Assembly: GCF_928381505.1 (NCBI RefSeq)
Contig: NZ_CAKMSJ010000004.1
Span: 1 to 64,000 of the forward strand
Origin: Rothia endophytica
GTDB taxonomy: Bacteria > Actinomycetota > Actinomycetes > Actinomycetales > Micrococcaceae
Direction of reading: 5' to 3'
DNA length: 64,000 nucleotides
Shown: positions 51,491-60,079 of the stretch, piece after piece
How the letters are laid out: each line of letters opens with the position of its first letter
Position numbering within the stretch: position 1 is the stretch's first letter
Position numbers and translations under genes: made by a program
Notes under the pieces: generated by a model
What the model was told of the DNA's origin: nothing
Databases searched by the model: none
Seen by the model: only the letters and a program-made list of their open reading frames with translations

Positions 51491-52405
51491 ATGTTTACCC
51501 CAAAGAATTACACTCTCGTTGCTACTAGCGATCACAGGTCAGAGCATACTTTTATAACTATCGGCTGGCCTGCTGCCGTTAGCAAAAACTATGCAGAAGC
51601 CGTGACAGCAGTGACAGAGCAGACCAACCAAAGCGTTGGTAACCAGCCGCTACTGACTAAACAGGACAACGATCAGCAGGCGGGGTCAGCGTCCTTTGTG
51701 CTCAGCCCAGCAAATGCACAGGCTTGGGTGCAGTACTTTATGCAAACTCTCGATGAAAAGGCTGAGACTGCCAGTGCTCAAGCTACAGTGGCTATTGTTG
51801 CTCCTGAAACTGTGGTTCAGAGCTTCCCCGAGCCTGCTGAACCCTCTGCATTTCAGGTAGCGGAAGTGACCGCTAACCTCCAGCGCTACCAGCAGGGCTC
51901 AACAGAGCACATCATTATCACAGGCCCGGAGCCAGCAACCAAGGCGGGGAGCCTCGAAACCTTTGTGGCCATGTGTTTGCTTATGAACCCAGCGAATCCT
52001 CTCGTAGCATCATGGCTACCTGCCGGGATTAACCTTCAGCCGATGCGCGCATTGATTGAAGGCAAACCACACATCATCTGGAGATTCAGCGGAGACAACG
52101 ATGAAAGCAAAGAGACATTAGAAATTCTAGGGAGTGTGGCGCAAGCTATCGTCAATATTCCTGAAACTTATAGCGAGACGGAATTTGAGCAGGTCAAAAA
52201 ATTTGCGTTCAGTAATCTTAGCCGCTCGCATCTGGCACCCGACGATTTAGCGAGATTCTTAGCGCAGTACAGCGTGATGGGTTGGGGCGTTGACGCTTTG
52301 CTAGATATGCACCGCATCGACAGCCTTAGCTTGGAAGATCTTGCCCCAGCCTTTGCTGGACTCGTCTACCCTATCGGGGCTGTGCTAGGAATCGATCTCG
52401 GCTAA
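51491..52405 (+). CDS. M16-like subunit without zinc motif
   Basis: This 304-residue protein has the alternating alpha/beta make-up of an M16 domain (TLVATSDHRSEHTFITIGWP, GSLETFVAMCLLMNP) but no HxxEH, so it is probably the non-catalytic partner of the peptidase 13 bases upstream. ATG 51491 follows GAGGAA. It is the last gene of the cluster and is convergent with the response-regulator gene 20 bases away. Family assignment rests on the pairing and on weak similarity. Confidence 0.6.
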   Translation: MFTPKNYTLVATSDHRSEHTFITIGWPAAVSKNYAEAVTAVTEQTNQSVGNQPLLTKQDNDQQAGSASFVLSPANAQAWVQYFMQTLDEKAETASAQATVAIVAPETVVQSFPEPAEPSAFQVAEVTANLQRYQQGSTEHIIITGPEPATKAGSLETFVAMCLLMNPANPLVASWLPAGINLQPMRALIEGKPHIIWRFSGDNDESKETLEILGSVAQAIVNIPETYSETEFEQVKKFAFSNLSRSHLAPDDLARFLAQYSVMGWGVDALLDMHRIDSLSLEDLAPAFAGLVYPIGAVLGIDLG

Positions 52406-52425
52406 AAATAGCAAAGCTATGGGGT

Positions 52426-53088
52426 TTACCAGGTTTTTAGGTTGATTAGGTTGTGTTCAATAGCTTTAACTAGAATCTGAACCCTATCGCGCACCTGCAT
52501 TTTTTCCATAATTTTCACAAAACGCGCTTTAATGGTGGATTCAGTAACGAAAAGTTCTGCGGCCATCTCTTTATTATTTAGACCGCGCGCGAGAAGCTCA
52601 ATGACCTCTATTTCTTTTGCGGTAAGAACTGACATGAGTTCTTCGTCGGGAGAAATTTCGGCAGGAACTGACTGCTCAAGCCCTTGCACCACATAGCGGG
52701 TAACCTCGGGGGACAGTACTGATCCTCCGTCATGAACGGTGTGGATTGCGCTGGTGACCTCTTCGGGGCGGGAGTCCTTTACCAAGTACCCTGAGGCACC
52801 TGCCCGCAAGAGTTCAACAACATAGCGATCAGTTGCAAAGGTGCTCAGCCCCAATATTCGTATGTTGGGGAAAGAATGATGAATATACTGGGTTGCCTCG
52901 ACACCGTCCATCAGAGGCATCTGCATATCCATCAAAATTACATCTGGCTGTAGGGCCCTTGCCTGTGAAATTGCCAGCTTGCCATTTGAAGCTTCCCCCA
53001 CCACTTCCAGGCTTTCATCGGAGGAAAGATAATCCTTCAAAATATTACGAATAAGGGATTCATCATCTACGAGGAGGACTTTAACCAT
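52426..53088 (-). CDS. LuxR/NarL-type response regulator
   Basis: This 220-residue regulator has a receiver domain (VKVLLVDDESLIRN; phospho-acceptor Asp54 in VILMDMQMP; Lys in YLVKDS) and a C-terminal LuxR helix-turn-helix (LTAKEIEVIELLARGLNNKE). ATG 53088 follows AAGGA at ideal spacing; a GTG at 53103 is less likely. It is co-transcribed with the kinase gene upstream and lies convergent with the lanthipeptide cluster, so it may control it. Confidence 0.9.
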   Translation of the reverse strand: MVKVLLVDDESLIRNILKDYLSSDESLEVVGEASNGKLAISQARALQPDVILMDMQMPLMDGVEATQYIHHSFPNIRILGLSTFATDRYVVELLRAGASGYLVKDSRPEEVTSAIHTVHDGGSVLSPEVTRYVVQGLEQSVPAEISPDEELMSVLTAKEIEVIELLARGLNNKEMAAELFVTESTIKARFVKIMEKMQVRDRVQILVKAIEHNLINLKTW

Positions 53089-53128
53089 CAATGGTTCCTT
53101 CACTGTCTGTACAAGCTAGAGCGGCAGC

Positions 53129-54367
53129 TTAAAAAGCTTTGGTCACTGTTTTAGGCAGGGGAAGGCTCACCTGAATTTTCCACACACCGTGGTCATTTTG
53201 ATAAGACGATGTTCCACCCAAATCATGAAACCTAGCCTTCAATGATTCTAACCCGGTCAAAGATGAAGAAACGGGTTTGTTATGAGAGATGAGGTTCTCT
53301 GAGGATAGCGTGACGTTACGCTGATCCACTGTGAGGTCTATTTTTACAGGTCCCTCAGGGGAACCATGCTTGAGAACGTTGGTCCCTATCTCGCGAGCTG
53401 TACGTCTTAGCGCCTGTCGAGATGCCAAAGGAATAAGGCTTACATCCCCATCAGCGGTCAGCGTAACAGTAAAGCCTGCATTTTCTAGGGCATCAGATAT
53501 TTTATGTAAATCGTAAGTCAGGGCTAGAGCCGATGTGGTTTCCCCTGAAAGAGAGGCGTCGCCCAGCAGCAAATTCTCTTCCGCCTGGGGAGCGCTGGGT
53601 AGCTCGCCGTTCAGTGAGTCATTTTTCTCGGCTTTAAGGACAGTCACCAGCTTGCGAAGATCCTCGAGCGCTTGACTCGCAGAGTCCCCGATTCCGGTCA
53701 GAATAGCGGCTATTTTTTCTGGATCCTTTGCAAACTGTGCACGCCGAGCCTGCATAGCAATGATGGTGACTTCATGGGCAACAATATCGTGTAACTCGTA
53801 GGCAAGGCGCGTGCGTTCCTCATTCCGTGCCTGGAGCTGGGCTTCCTGAATAGAGATAATCTTTTGCTGGTCTTTTTCCCGCTGAAGCCGGAACCTTCTG
53901 AGGACTAGCCCTGTGATGTATGAAAAAAGTGCCACGGATGATGTAAAGAGCTGAGTGATTGAAGCGCCGAAGTCCCAACCCGGATACACAACAAAAACAC
54001 ACAGGACAATACCGAATACCACGACCTGACGTTTTGTAGCCAGGTAAGCGCAATACACAGGTACCAGAATTGACGCCGATGAGAACCCAGCCCAAACGAA
54101 ACTGGAATCGTTATAAAGCACCGTGATGTTGGCAAGAGAAAAATACCAGCCATAAATGCCGGGCATGAGCCCGAATCCCATCATAAAAACGGGCAGATAG
54201 GCAATTGCAACAGCCCATACACGATTCTGCGTATCTGTATTTTCATAGATTCCCGAATATAAATCGACCGCAATAAAAATAAATACCAGGCAGATAAGCA
54301 GCGCCCTCAGGTAGGGGCCAAGGGGAAACCACTTCTTACGGGAAGCACTAGTGAGGCTCGTCGTCAT
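53129..54367 (-). CDS. Sensor histidine kinase (HisKA_3 type)
   Basis: This 412-residue kinase has five or six N-terminal helices (residues 20-155) with only short external loops, a linker helix, and the DHp motif AYELHDIVAHEVT (His193). An ATPase domain with REIGTNVLKHG (N box) and a diverged G1 region (SSENLI) follows. The compact multi-helix sensor is typical of kinases that sense membrane stress or small peptides. It lies between the peptide gene (54418) and the regulator gene, all on one strand. Confidence 0.88.
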   Translation of the reverse strand: MTTSLTSASRKKWFPLGPYLRALLICLVFIFIAVDLYSGIYENTDTQNRVWAVAIAYLPVFMMGFGLMPGIYGWYFSLANITVLYNDSSFVWAGFSSASILVPVYCAYLATKRQVVVFGIVLCVFVVYPGWDFGASITQLFTSSVALFSYITGLVLRRFRLQREKDQQKIISIQEAQLQARNEERTRLAYELHDIVAHEVTIIAMQARRAQFAKDPEKIAAILTGIGDSASQALEDLRKLVTVLKAEKNDSLNGELPSAPQAEENLLLGDASLSGETTSALALTYDLHKISDALENAGFTVTLTADGDVSLIPLASRQALRRTAREIGTNVLKHGSPEGPVKIDLTVDQRNVTLSSENLISHNKPVSSSLTGLESLKARFHDLGGTSSYQNDHGVWKIQVSLPLPKTVTKAF

Positions 54368-54417
54368 GGGTTTATGCTATCAACCCTCGTGCAGTGCTAC
54401 CTCGGAACGTATGAGGG

Positions 54418-54600
54418 TTAGTCACATATTCCTGACTTGCAAAGCCAATGAAAGAAAGTAGGAGACATGCTAGATGCTGAGGCAGGGGAAGCTTTAACAT
54501 CAGTATCCTGCGGCAAAGTAGCAGCATGCGCAGGCGAAAAGCCGAGGGTAAGAGCTGAGACGATAGATGTAACTGCCAGTGCCTTACGGATATTCTTCAT
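54418..54600 (-). CDS. Secreted 60-residue Cys-containing peptide (candidate signal)
   Basis: This short gene has a clear Sec signal peptide (KNIRKALAVTSIVSALTLGF, then SPAHAA), a polar middle (TLPQDTDVKASPASASSM) and an aromatic C-terminus SPTFFHWLCKSGICD with two Cys. ATG 54600 follows AAGGAC. It lies 50 bases upstream of the kinase-regulator pair in the same direction, the arrangement of peptide-pheromone systems. The mature form (disulfide loop of LCKSGIC or thiolactone) and the role are inferred. Confidence 0.65.
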   Translation of the reverse strand: MKNIRKALAVTSIVSALTLGFSPAHAATLPQDTDVKASPASASSMSPTFFHWLCKSGICD

Positions 54601-54639
54601 GGTTTGGAGTCCTTGGTGGTGTGAGTCAAACTGTTGTTT

Positions 54640-54661
54640 CGTTATCTATTGTGAAATAACG
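54640..54661. promoter_or_regulatory. Inverted repeat upstream of the peptide-kinase operon
   Basis: CGTTAT-(10 bases)-ATAACG lies 39 bases before the peptide start; a second repeat AGTAC-TTGTTTTT-GTACT lies at about 54698-54715. Either could be a response-regulator site (autoregulation). Confidence 0.45.
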
Positions 54662-54891
54662 AGTCCCGCTAGGACCTATACAAAAGTTCAGAAGTGGAGT
54701 ACTTGTTTTTGTACTTAAGTTCAATATCTGTAGATTCCGCCTTCTGCACCTAACAAGCAATCTCTGCTCGCATACCTCTACGACCAGAAGATGAGCGGTC
54801 GCTGTGCCTAGAAACTCTCTTATCTCGCGCTCTCAAAGATGGTAGATTAAGTCGTCTAAATCTTTACCACACAATCACGAGGTGCCCCCGC

Positions 54892-56076
54892 TTGCCCACT
54901 AATGATGCTTACCTCAAAGCAGCCGTCGATGCTGAGCTGAACCCCGGCTACCCCGCAGCAGAGTTCCGTTATCTCAGCGAAACCGACATGATTGCAGCCG
55001 GCGTTGAAGATGTCACCGCCTGCATCGACGCCATGGAAGAAACCCTGGCACTGCACGCTCGCGGCGACTACCGCATGGCAGGTCACCTGGGCGAATCCCA
55101 TGGCTCCAAGGTGCAGTTCCCTATCAACCCCACGCACGAGGGTATGCCCGCGGACGGCCCCGACCGCCGTTTTGTCACCATGCCCGCCTACCTGGGCGGC
55201 TCATTCCGCATGACCGGTGTGAAGTCTTACGGCTCTAATGTGAGTAACCGCGAGCAGGGTCTACCCCGCTCCATTCTCATGCTGGCCCTGCACCACACCG
55301 TGACTGGTGCCCCTCTTGCCTACATGAGCGCCAACCTGCTCTCTGCCTACCGCACCGGTTGCACCTCCGGCGTCGGCGCCCGCCACTACGCCCCCAAAAA
55401 CGCCAAGGTGCTCGGCCTGTTAGGTCCTGGCGTTATTGCCAAGGCAACCGTAGCTGCCCTCATCGATGCCCGACCCACCGTGGAGTACATTAAGGTGCTG
55501 GGGCGTAGCACCAAGGGTATTGAGAGCTTCATTGAATGGGCGCAGGACAAGTACCCCACCAAAACTGTGGAAGTGGTTGAAGAACTAGAGCAAGTTGTGC
55601 GCGATTCTGACATCGTCACCTTTTGCACCTCCATTCACGTGGGCGACCCCGAAACCTACCCCACCGTGCGCCGCGAATGGGTCAAGCCCGGCGCTTTCTT
55701 CGCCATGCCCGCTGCCTGCAACTTGGATGAAGGGATGTTTGAAGACGACGTGCGTCTACTGGTCGATAACGCCGGCATGTACGACGCTTGGGCTGAAGAA
55801 ACCGAACCCGGAGCCTCCCATAACTATGTCTCAATCATTGGTTGTAAGTTCAACGACCGCGTGCACAACGGCCTGATCCCTGCCGAGCGTCTGCGCGATT
55901 TGGGTGAGGCACTCAATCACCCCGAGCCGCAGGATGATGAAGAGAAAATCACCGTCTACTCCGTGGGTGGCATGCCTATTGAGGATGTCGCCTGGGGTAC
56001 TGTGGTCTACCGCAACGCCGTGCGCAAGGGCGTTGGCACCGTGCTGAACCTCTGGGACGCACCCGCTATGGCATAG
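54892..56076 (+). CDS. Ornithine cyclodeaminase/mu-crystallin family protein (tyramine oxidase subunit B-like)
   Basis: This 394-residue protein has the family pattern: FRYLSETDMIAAGV near the start, LLSAYRTGCTSGVGARHYAP, the NAD-binding LLGPGVIAKATVAAL, and SIHVGDPETYP. Actinobacterial proteins of this subgroup are annotated as tyramine oxidase subunit B, while the wider family includes ornithine cyclodeaminase. TTG 54892 is the likely start (GAGG 8 bases upstream; the next ATG is at codon 31). It is monocistronic and ends at the hairpin at 56099. Confidence 0.8.
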   Translation: MPTNDAYLKAAVDAELNPGYPAAEFRYLSETDMIAAGVEDVTACIDAMEETLALHARGDYRMAGHLGESHGSKVQFPINPTHEGMPADGPDRRFVTMPAYLGGSFRMTGVKSYGSNVSNREQGLPRSILMLALHHTVTGAPLAYMSANLLSAYRTGCTSGVGARHYAPKNAKVLGLLGPGVIAKATVAALIDARPTVEYIKVLGRSTKGIESFIEWAQDKYPTKTVEVVEELEQVVRDSDIVTFCTSIHVGDPETYPTVRREWVKPGAFFAMPAACNLDEGMFEDDVRLLVDNAGMYDAWAEETEPGASHNYVSIIGCKFNDRVHNGLIPAERLRDLGEALNHPEPQDDEEKITVYSVGGMPIEDVAWGTVVYRNAVRKGVGTVLNLWDAPAMA

Positions 56077-56098
56077 CCTGCCCTCGCTTTTAAGGTGA

Positions 56099-56133
56099 AA
56101 GGACGCCGCGCGCAGTAAGTGTGCGGCGTCCTT
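56099..56133. terminator. Bidirectional terminator
   Basis: 11-bp arms AAGGACGCCGC/GCGGCGTCCTT lie between convergent genes ending at 56076 and 56160. Confidence 0.75.
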
Positions 56134-56159
56134 CGGGTTTTACCTACGCTGGCGTGGAA

Positions 56160-58139
56160 CTACCAGATGCGTACGCGATCTTCGGGTGCCAGGTAGAGGG
56201 CGTCCTCGGGCTGAACATCGAAGGCGGTGTAGAACTCGTCCACATTGCGTACCACGCCGTTGACGCGGAACTTCTCGGGCGAGTGCGGGTCCACCGCCAA
56301 GAACATCTCCGCGGTCTGGGGTCGAGTCTTCATGCGCCACGCCTGCGCCCAGGAGTAGAAAACCCGCTGGGTGGCGGTCATCCCGTCCAGCTCGGGAGCG
56401 GTCTCAAGGGTCAGCCCCTGGCGTTCCAGAGCAATCTTGTATGCCTTCAGGGCAATGGAAAGACCGCCCAGGTCACCAATATTTTCACCCAGGGTCAGCT
56501 CACCGTTGACCTTAAACTTCTCAGCGTCTAGACCATCCGGGGTGTAACCGTTGTACTGGTCCACCAGGGTAGCAGTGCGCTGGGTGAACTCCTCACGGTC
56601 AGCGTCGGTCCACCAATTATTCAGTGCACCGGTGCCATCATACTTAGAGCCCTGATCATCAAAACCGTGGCCAATCTCGTGACCAATCACGCCGCCAATA
56701 GCACCGTAATTGACCGCATCGTCAGCCTCGGGGTCAAAGTAAGGCGGTTGCAGAATCGCTGCCGGGAATACAATCTCATTAGCTGGGGGCATGTAGTAGG
56801 CGTTGACGGTCTGCGGAGTCATCAGCCACTCAGTCTTATCCACCGGCTGACCAATGCGGCCCAACTGGAACTCGTGCTCAAAGAAAGCAGAGCGGCGCAG
56901 GTTCTCAAAGAGATCATCGGTCAGGCTCAGCGCTGAGTAGTCACGCCACTTATCGGGGTAACCGATCTTGGTGACGAACTTGCCCAGCTTCTCTAGAGCG
57001 CGCTCGCGGGTCTCATTGGTCATCCAATCCAGGTTAATAATCGACCGACGGTAGGCCTCCAGCAGATCATCGACTAGGGCCAGCATTTTCTCTTTATGAG
57101 CCGGCGGGAAGTGAACGGCAACATATTCCTTGCCAACCTCCTCACCCAGGGCGTTCTCAACCAGGCCAACGCCGCGCTTCCAGCGGTCACGCAGTTCTTC
57201 AGAGCCAGAGAGCGTGCGGCCGTAGAAATCGAAGTTCTCTTCAACAATCGCTTCGGTCAGGTAAGGGGCGCGGCTGTGCGCCATGTGCCAGATATACCAG
57301 AGCTTCCAGATGAAGAGCGGCTCGCTAGCCCACATCTGTGCGGCGGCCTCAAAATAGGAGGGCTGGCTAACAATTACGGTGCCCCACTGATCGGTGGAGG
57401 AACCCATAGCATCAATCCAGCTGCTAAAAGGGAAGCCGGGGAACGTGGCGTCCAGGTCAGCGGCAGCTACCGGGTTGTAGCGTAGGTCAGCGTTACGGTT
57501 TTTGACGTTATCCCAGTGGTGGGAGGCCAGCAGAGTCTCGTGCGCCATGACCGCCTTGGAGGCGTCCTGGGGGCTGAGACCAAAGGGTTCGGCCAGACCA
57601 GTCAGCTCAAACATGCGGCCCATATGGGCGGTGTAGGCGTCGCGCAGTTCAGCGTACTTTTCTTCGCGGTAGTAAGACTCATCAGGCAGACCCAGCCCAG
57701 TCTGCGCTAAGTAGACCACGTACTTCTCGGGGTTCATGGCATCGATGCTGGTGTACCAGCCGAAGGCGGAGCCGTGGCCAGCCTTGGCGTCCAACTCACC
57801 CATGACCTTGACGAAGGCGTCGGGGGTGGCAACCTCAAGTACCGGCTGCACCTCGGCCAGCAGGGGCTCCACTCCGTCCGCCTCAATCTTCTGGGTGTCC
57901 ATGAAGGAGTTATAAAGGGCGCCAATTCGTGAAGAGGGCTCATCAGCAGCAAACTTCTCAACAATGGCACGCACGTTCTTCTCTGCTTCATCGCGCAGGG
58001 TGTACATGCCACCGTCACGCGAACGGTCAGCGGGGATCTCATGGGAGTCATACCAGGTGCCGTTAACGTGACGGAAGAAGTCATCGCCGGGGGTAATCTC
58101 TGGGTTCAAGAAACTGGTGTCAATACCGGAATGTGTCAT
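56160..58139 (-). CDS. M13 family zinc metallopeptidase (PepO/neprilysin-like)
   Basis: This 659-residue peptidase has the N-terminal M13 domain (DDFFRHVNGTWYDSHEIPAD), the substrate-binding NAYYMPPANEIVFPA, zinc site GHEIGHGFDDQG, ENIGDLGGL (third ligand and proton donor region) and the C-terminal VRIW. It has no signal peptide from ATG 58139, so it is cytoplasmic or exported atypically. ATG 58139 follows GGGGGG; the longer frame to 58220 lacks a ribosome site. It cleaves short peptides. Confidence 0.92.
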   Translation of the reverse strand: MTHSGIDTSFLNPEITPGDDFFRHVNGTWYDSHEIPADRSRDGGMYTLRDEAEKNVRAIVEKFAADEPSSRIGALYNSFMDTQKIEADGVEPLLAEVQPVLEVATPDAFVKVMGELDAKAGHGSAFGWYTSIDAMNPEKYVVYLAQTGLGLPDESYYREEKYAELRDAYTAHMGRMFELTGLAEPFGLSPQDASKAVMAHETLLASHHWDNVKNRNADLRYNPVAAADLDATFPGFPFSSWIDAMGSSTDQWGTVIVSQPSYFEAAAQMWASEPLFIWKLWYIWHMAHSRAPYLTEAIVEENFDFYGRTLSGSEELRDRWKRGVGLVENALGEEVGKEYVAVHFPPAHKEKMLALVDDLLEAYRRSIINLDWMTNETRERALEKLGKFVTKIGYPDKWRDYSALSLTDDLFENLRRSAFFEHEFQLGRIGQPVDKTEWLMTPQTVNAYYMPPANEIVFPAAILQPPYFDPEADDAVNYGAIGGVIGHEIGHGFDDQGSKYDGTGALNNWWTDADREEFTQRTATLVDQYNGYTPDGLDAEKFKVNGELTLGENIGDLGGLSIALKAYKIALERQGLTLETAPELDGMTATQRVFYSWAQAWRMKTRPQTAEMFLAVDPHSPEKFRVNGVVRNVDEFYTAFDVQPEDALYLAPEDRVRIW

Positions 58140-58260
58140 ACCCCCCAGTTTAGGGCGGCAGGACGCTGCTAGAAGGCTTGTTACTTGCCGTTTGGCTGTC
58201 AGCGTGAGCGGCTCACTCACCTTTTACCCTCAGCGCCACCGCTAAAAATAATTCCCCCAA

Positions 58261-58293
58261 AATGGGTTAAAAAGAGAGAGTATTTAACCCATT
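58261..58293. promoter_or_regulatory. Operator-like inverted repeat before the efflux gene
   Basis: Perfect 11-bp arms AATGGGTTAAA/TTTAACCCATT are separated by 11 bases, between the divergent M13 and efflux genes. This is typical of a drug-responsive repressor site, but no regulator gene is adjacent. Confidence 0.55.
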
Positions 58294-58380
58294 ACGGTCG
58301 AAAAGTTTCTAGGTGAGAAGCGAGTACTGTGAGCAAGACCCACTTATGCGCTCGCTCTAAAGGCTGTAATCTTGAGCTTT

Positions 58381-59901
58381 ATGTCTTCTACGCATACACC
58401 GTCACACACTCCTGAAACAGGCGCTCAAAAAGCGGTTAATTCCGCCCCGCCTACCGCATCGATGCCGGTAGCGCACAAGCTGGAAAAAGCTGAGTTTCTG
58501 TTGCTTGCCATTATGGTCATCGCTGGTTTCGTTCTCATCCTGAACGAAACTCTTCTCGGCGTTGCGCTGCCTGAAATCATGCGCGACCTCAACATCACCG
58601 CTTCCACAGCTCAGTGGACCTCCACCGGTTTCATGCTGACCATGGCGGTAGTGACCCCGGCATCGGGCTTCATCATTTCCCGCTTCTCCATTCGTACTGT
58701 GTTTATGGGTGCCATGCTGCTCTTTTCGCTGGGCACCCTGGTGGCAGCAACCGCACCCGGTATCGGCATGCTGCTGACCGGCCGCGTGCTGCAGGCGTCA
58801 GGTACCGGTGTGATAATGCCGCTACTCATGACCACCATGATGCGCATGGTAGCCCCCAGCAAGATTGGTCAGGCCATGGGCATTATCGGCATGGTGATTT
58901 CTGCTGCCCCCGCTATGGGCCCCACCGTCTCCGGTCTGATCCTGGGCGTGGGAACCTGGCGCTGGCTTTTCTGGCTAGTGCTCCCCATCGGTATTGCAGC
59001 CCTGCTGGTGGGCATGAAGCTAGCCCCTGCGGACGCCCCCACCGGCAATAGTCAGAAGCTGGATGCGCTCTCCATGCTGCTTTCTACCCTGGGCTTCGGC
59101 GGCCTCGTGCTAGGCCTTTCCTCCATGGGCGGTAGCTCAGACCACGGTGGTGCCCACCTGCCCGTCAACCCCTGGGTTGTTGTCATCGCAGCAGCTATTA
59201 TTCTGGCAATTTTTGTCTGGCGCCAGCTCAAGCTGCAGGATCGCGGCCCCTTCATGGACATGCGTATCTTCCGCTCACGCCCCTTCACGCTGACTGTACT
59301 CATGACCTCCATTGGCATGGGCGTCATGCTGGGCACCTCTATCCTGATCCCGCTTTATACCGCCAACGTGCTGGGTGTTAGCGCCCTGCAAACCGGCCTT
59401 ATGCTTTTGCCCGGCGGTGTACTCATGGCTGTGCTCAGCCCCCTGGTAGGACGCATGTCTGACCGCTTCGGTGCACGAGCTCTGGTTCTGCCCGGCGCCG
59501 TTCTCTTGGCCGGTTCTATCTGGCTGATGAGCACCTTCTCTCAGACCACTCCGCAGTGGTACATCATTGCCACCTATATGCTGATGACCTTCTCTCTGCC
59601 CTTCATCAACACCCCCATGATGGGCCTGGGGCTGGGATCCTTGCCCGGTGAGCTGACTGCCTTTGGTTCCTCGGCCATGACCACCTTCCAGCAGGTCTCT
59701 GGCGCCGCATCAACAGCGGTCTTTGTGGCACTCATGAGTGTGGGAGCAGCAGCTCACGGCGGAGCAGGCACTGATGCCTACATGGCAGGTGTTCACTTAG
59801 CCTTCTTAGTGGCAGTCTTCCTTTCTTTGGGGTCTGTGATGGTCGCCCTCTTTGTGCCGCGCGGCAAACCGGCCGGTCACGGTGCTGCCATGGCGCACTA
59901 G
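58381..59901 (+). CDS. MFS drug-efflux transporter, DHA2 family
   Basis: This 506-residue transporter has 14 predicted helices with DHA2 patterns: LNETLLGVALPEIM (motif near helix 1), GRVLQASGTGVIMPLL (motif B) and the antiporter motif C-like GMVISAAPAMGPTVSG. It would export toxic compounds with protons. ATG 58381 is the likely start; TAATCT about 10 bases before it suggests a very short leader. Control by the inverted repeat at 58261 is likely. Confidence 0.9.
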   Translation: MSSTHTPSHTPETGAQKAVNSAPPTASMPVAHKLEKAEFLLLAIMVIAGFVLILNETLLGVALPEIMRDLNITASTAQWTSTGFMLTMAVVTPASGFIISRFSIRTVFMGAMLLFSLGTLVAATAPGIGMLLTGRVLQASGTGVIMPLLMTTMMRMVAPSKIGQAMGIIGMVISAAPAMGPTVSGLILGVGTWRWLFWLVLPIGIAALLVGMKLAPADAPTGNSQKLDALSMLLSTLGFGGLVLGLSSMGGSSDHGGAHLPVNPWVVVIAAAIILAIFVWRQLKLQDRGPFMDMRIFRSRPFTLTVLMTSIGMGVMLGTSILIPLYTANVLGVSALQTGLMLLPGGVLMAVLSPLVGRMSDRFGARALVLPGAVLLAGSIWLMSTFSQTTPQWYIIATYMLMTFSLPFINTPMMGLGLGSLPGELTAFGSSAMTTFQQVSGAASTAVFVALMSVGAAAHGGAGTDAYMAGVHLAFLVAVFLSLGSVMVALFVPRGKPAGHGAAMAH

Positions 59902-59950
59902 GCAGTTACATTGAGACGGGGGGAGCAGTGCTTCCTCACCCAATTCCCAG

Positions 59951-60009
59951 TGGCCTGTTCCCGTCGTTTTGGCCTGACGCCGTCAGGCCAAAACGACGGG
60001 AACAGGCCA
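59951..60009. repeat. 59-bp nearly loopless palindrome
   Basis: Two perfect 29-base arms (left arm 59951-59979, beginning TGGCCTGTTCCCGTCG; right arm 59981-60009) are separated by one base. It lies 50 bases after the efflux gene and 71 before the next gene. It may serve as terminator, but arms of this length without a loop are unusual. Confidence 0.85.
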
Positions 60010-60079
60010 TTTATTGGTATTGGGCCGGGAGAAACACTGTGTAACCGCCGGCTTCTGCCCCTAGAGTGGGAGCATGAGT

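Noticed and set aside
43653..52405. Thioamitide cluster with thioamide formation
   Set aside because: No YcaO or TfuA gene is found among the cluster genes, so thioamides are not predicted from this window.
54418..54600. A third lanthipeptide precursor
   Set aside because: It has a Sec signal peptide, a different leader and does not end in Cys, so the decarboxylase and kinase are unlikely to act on it.
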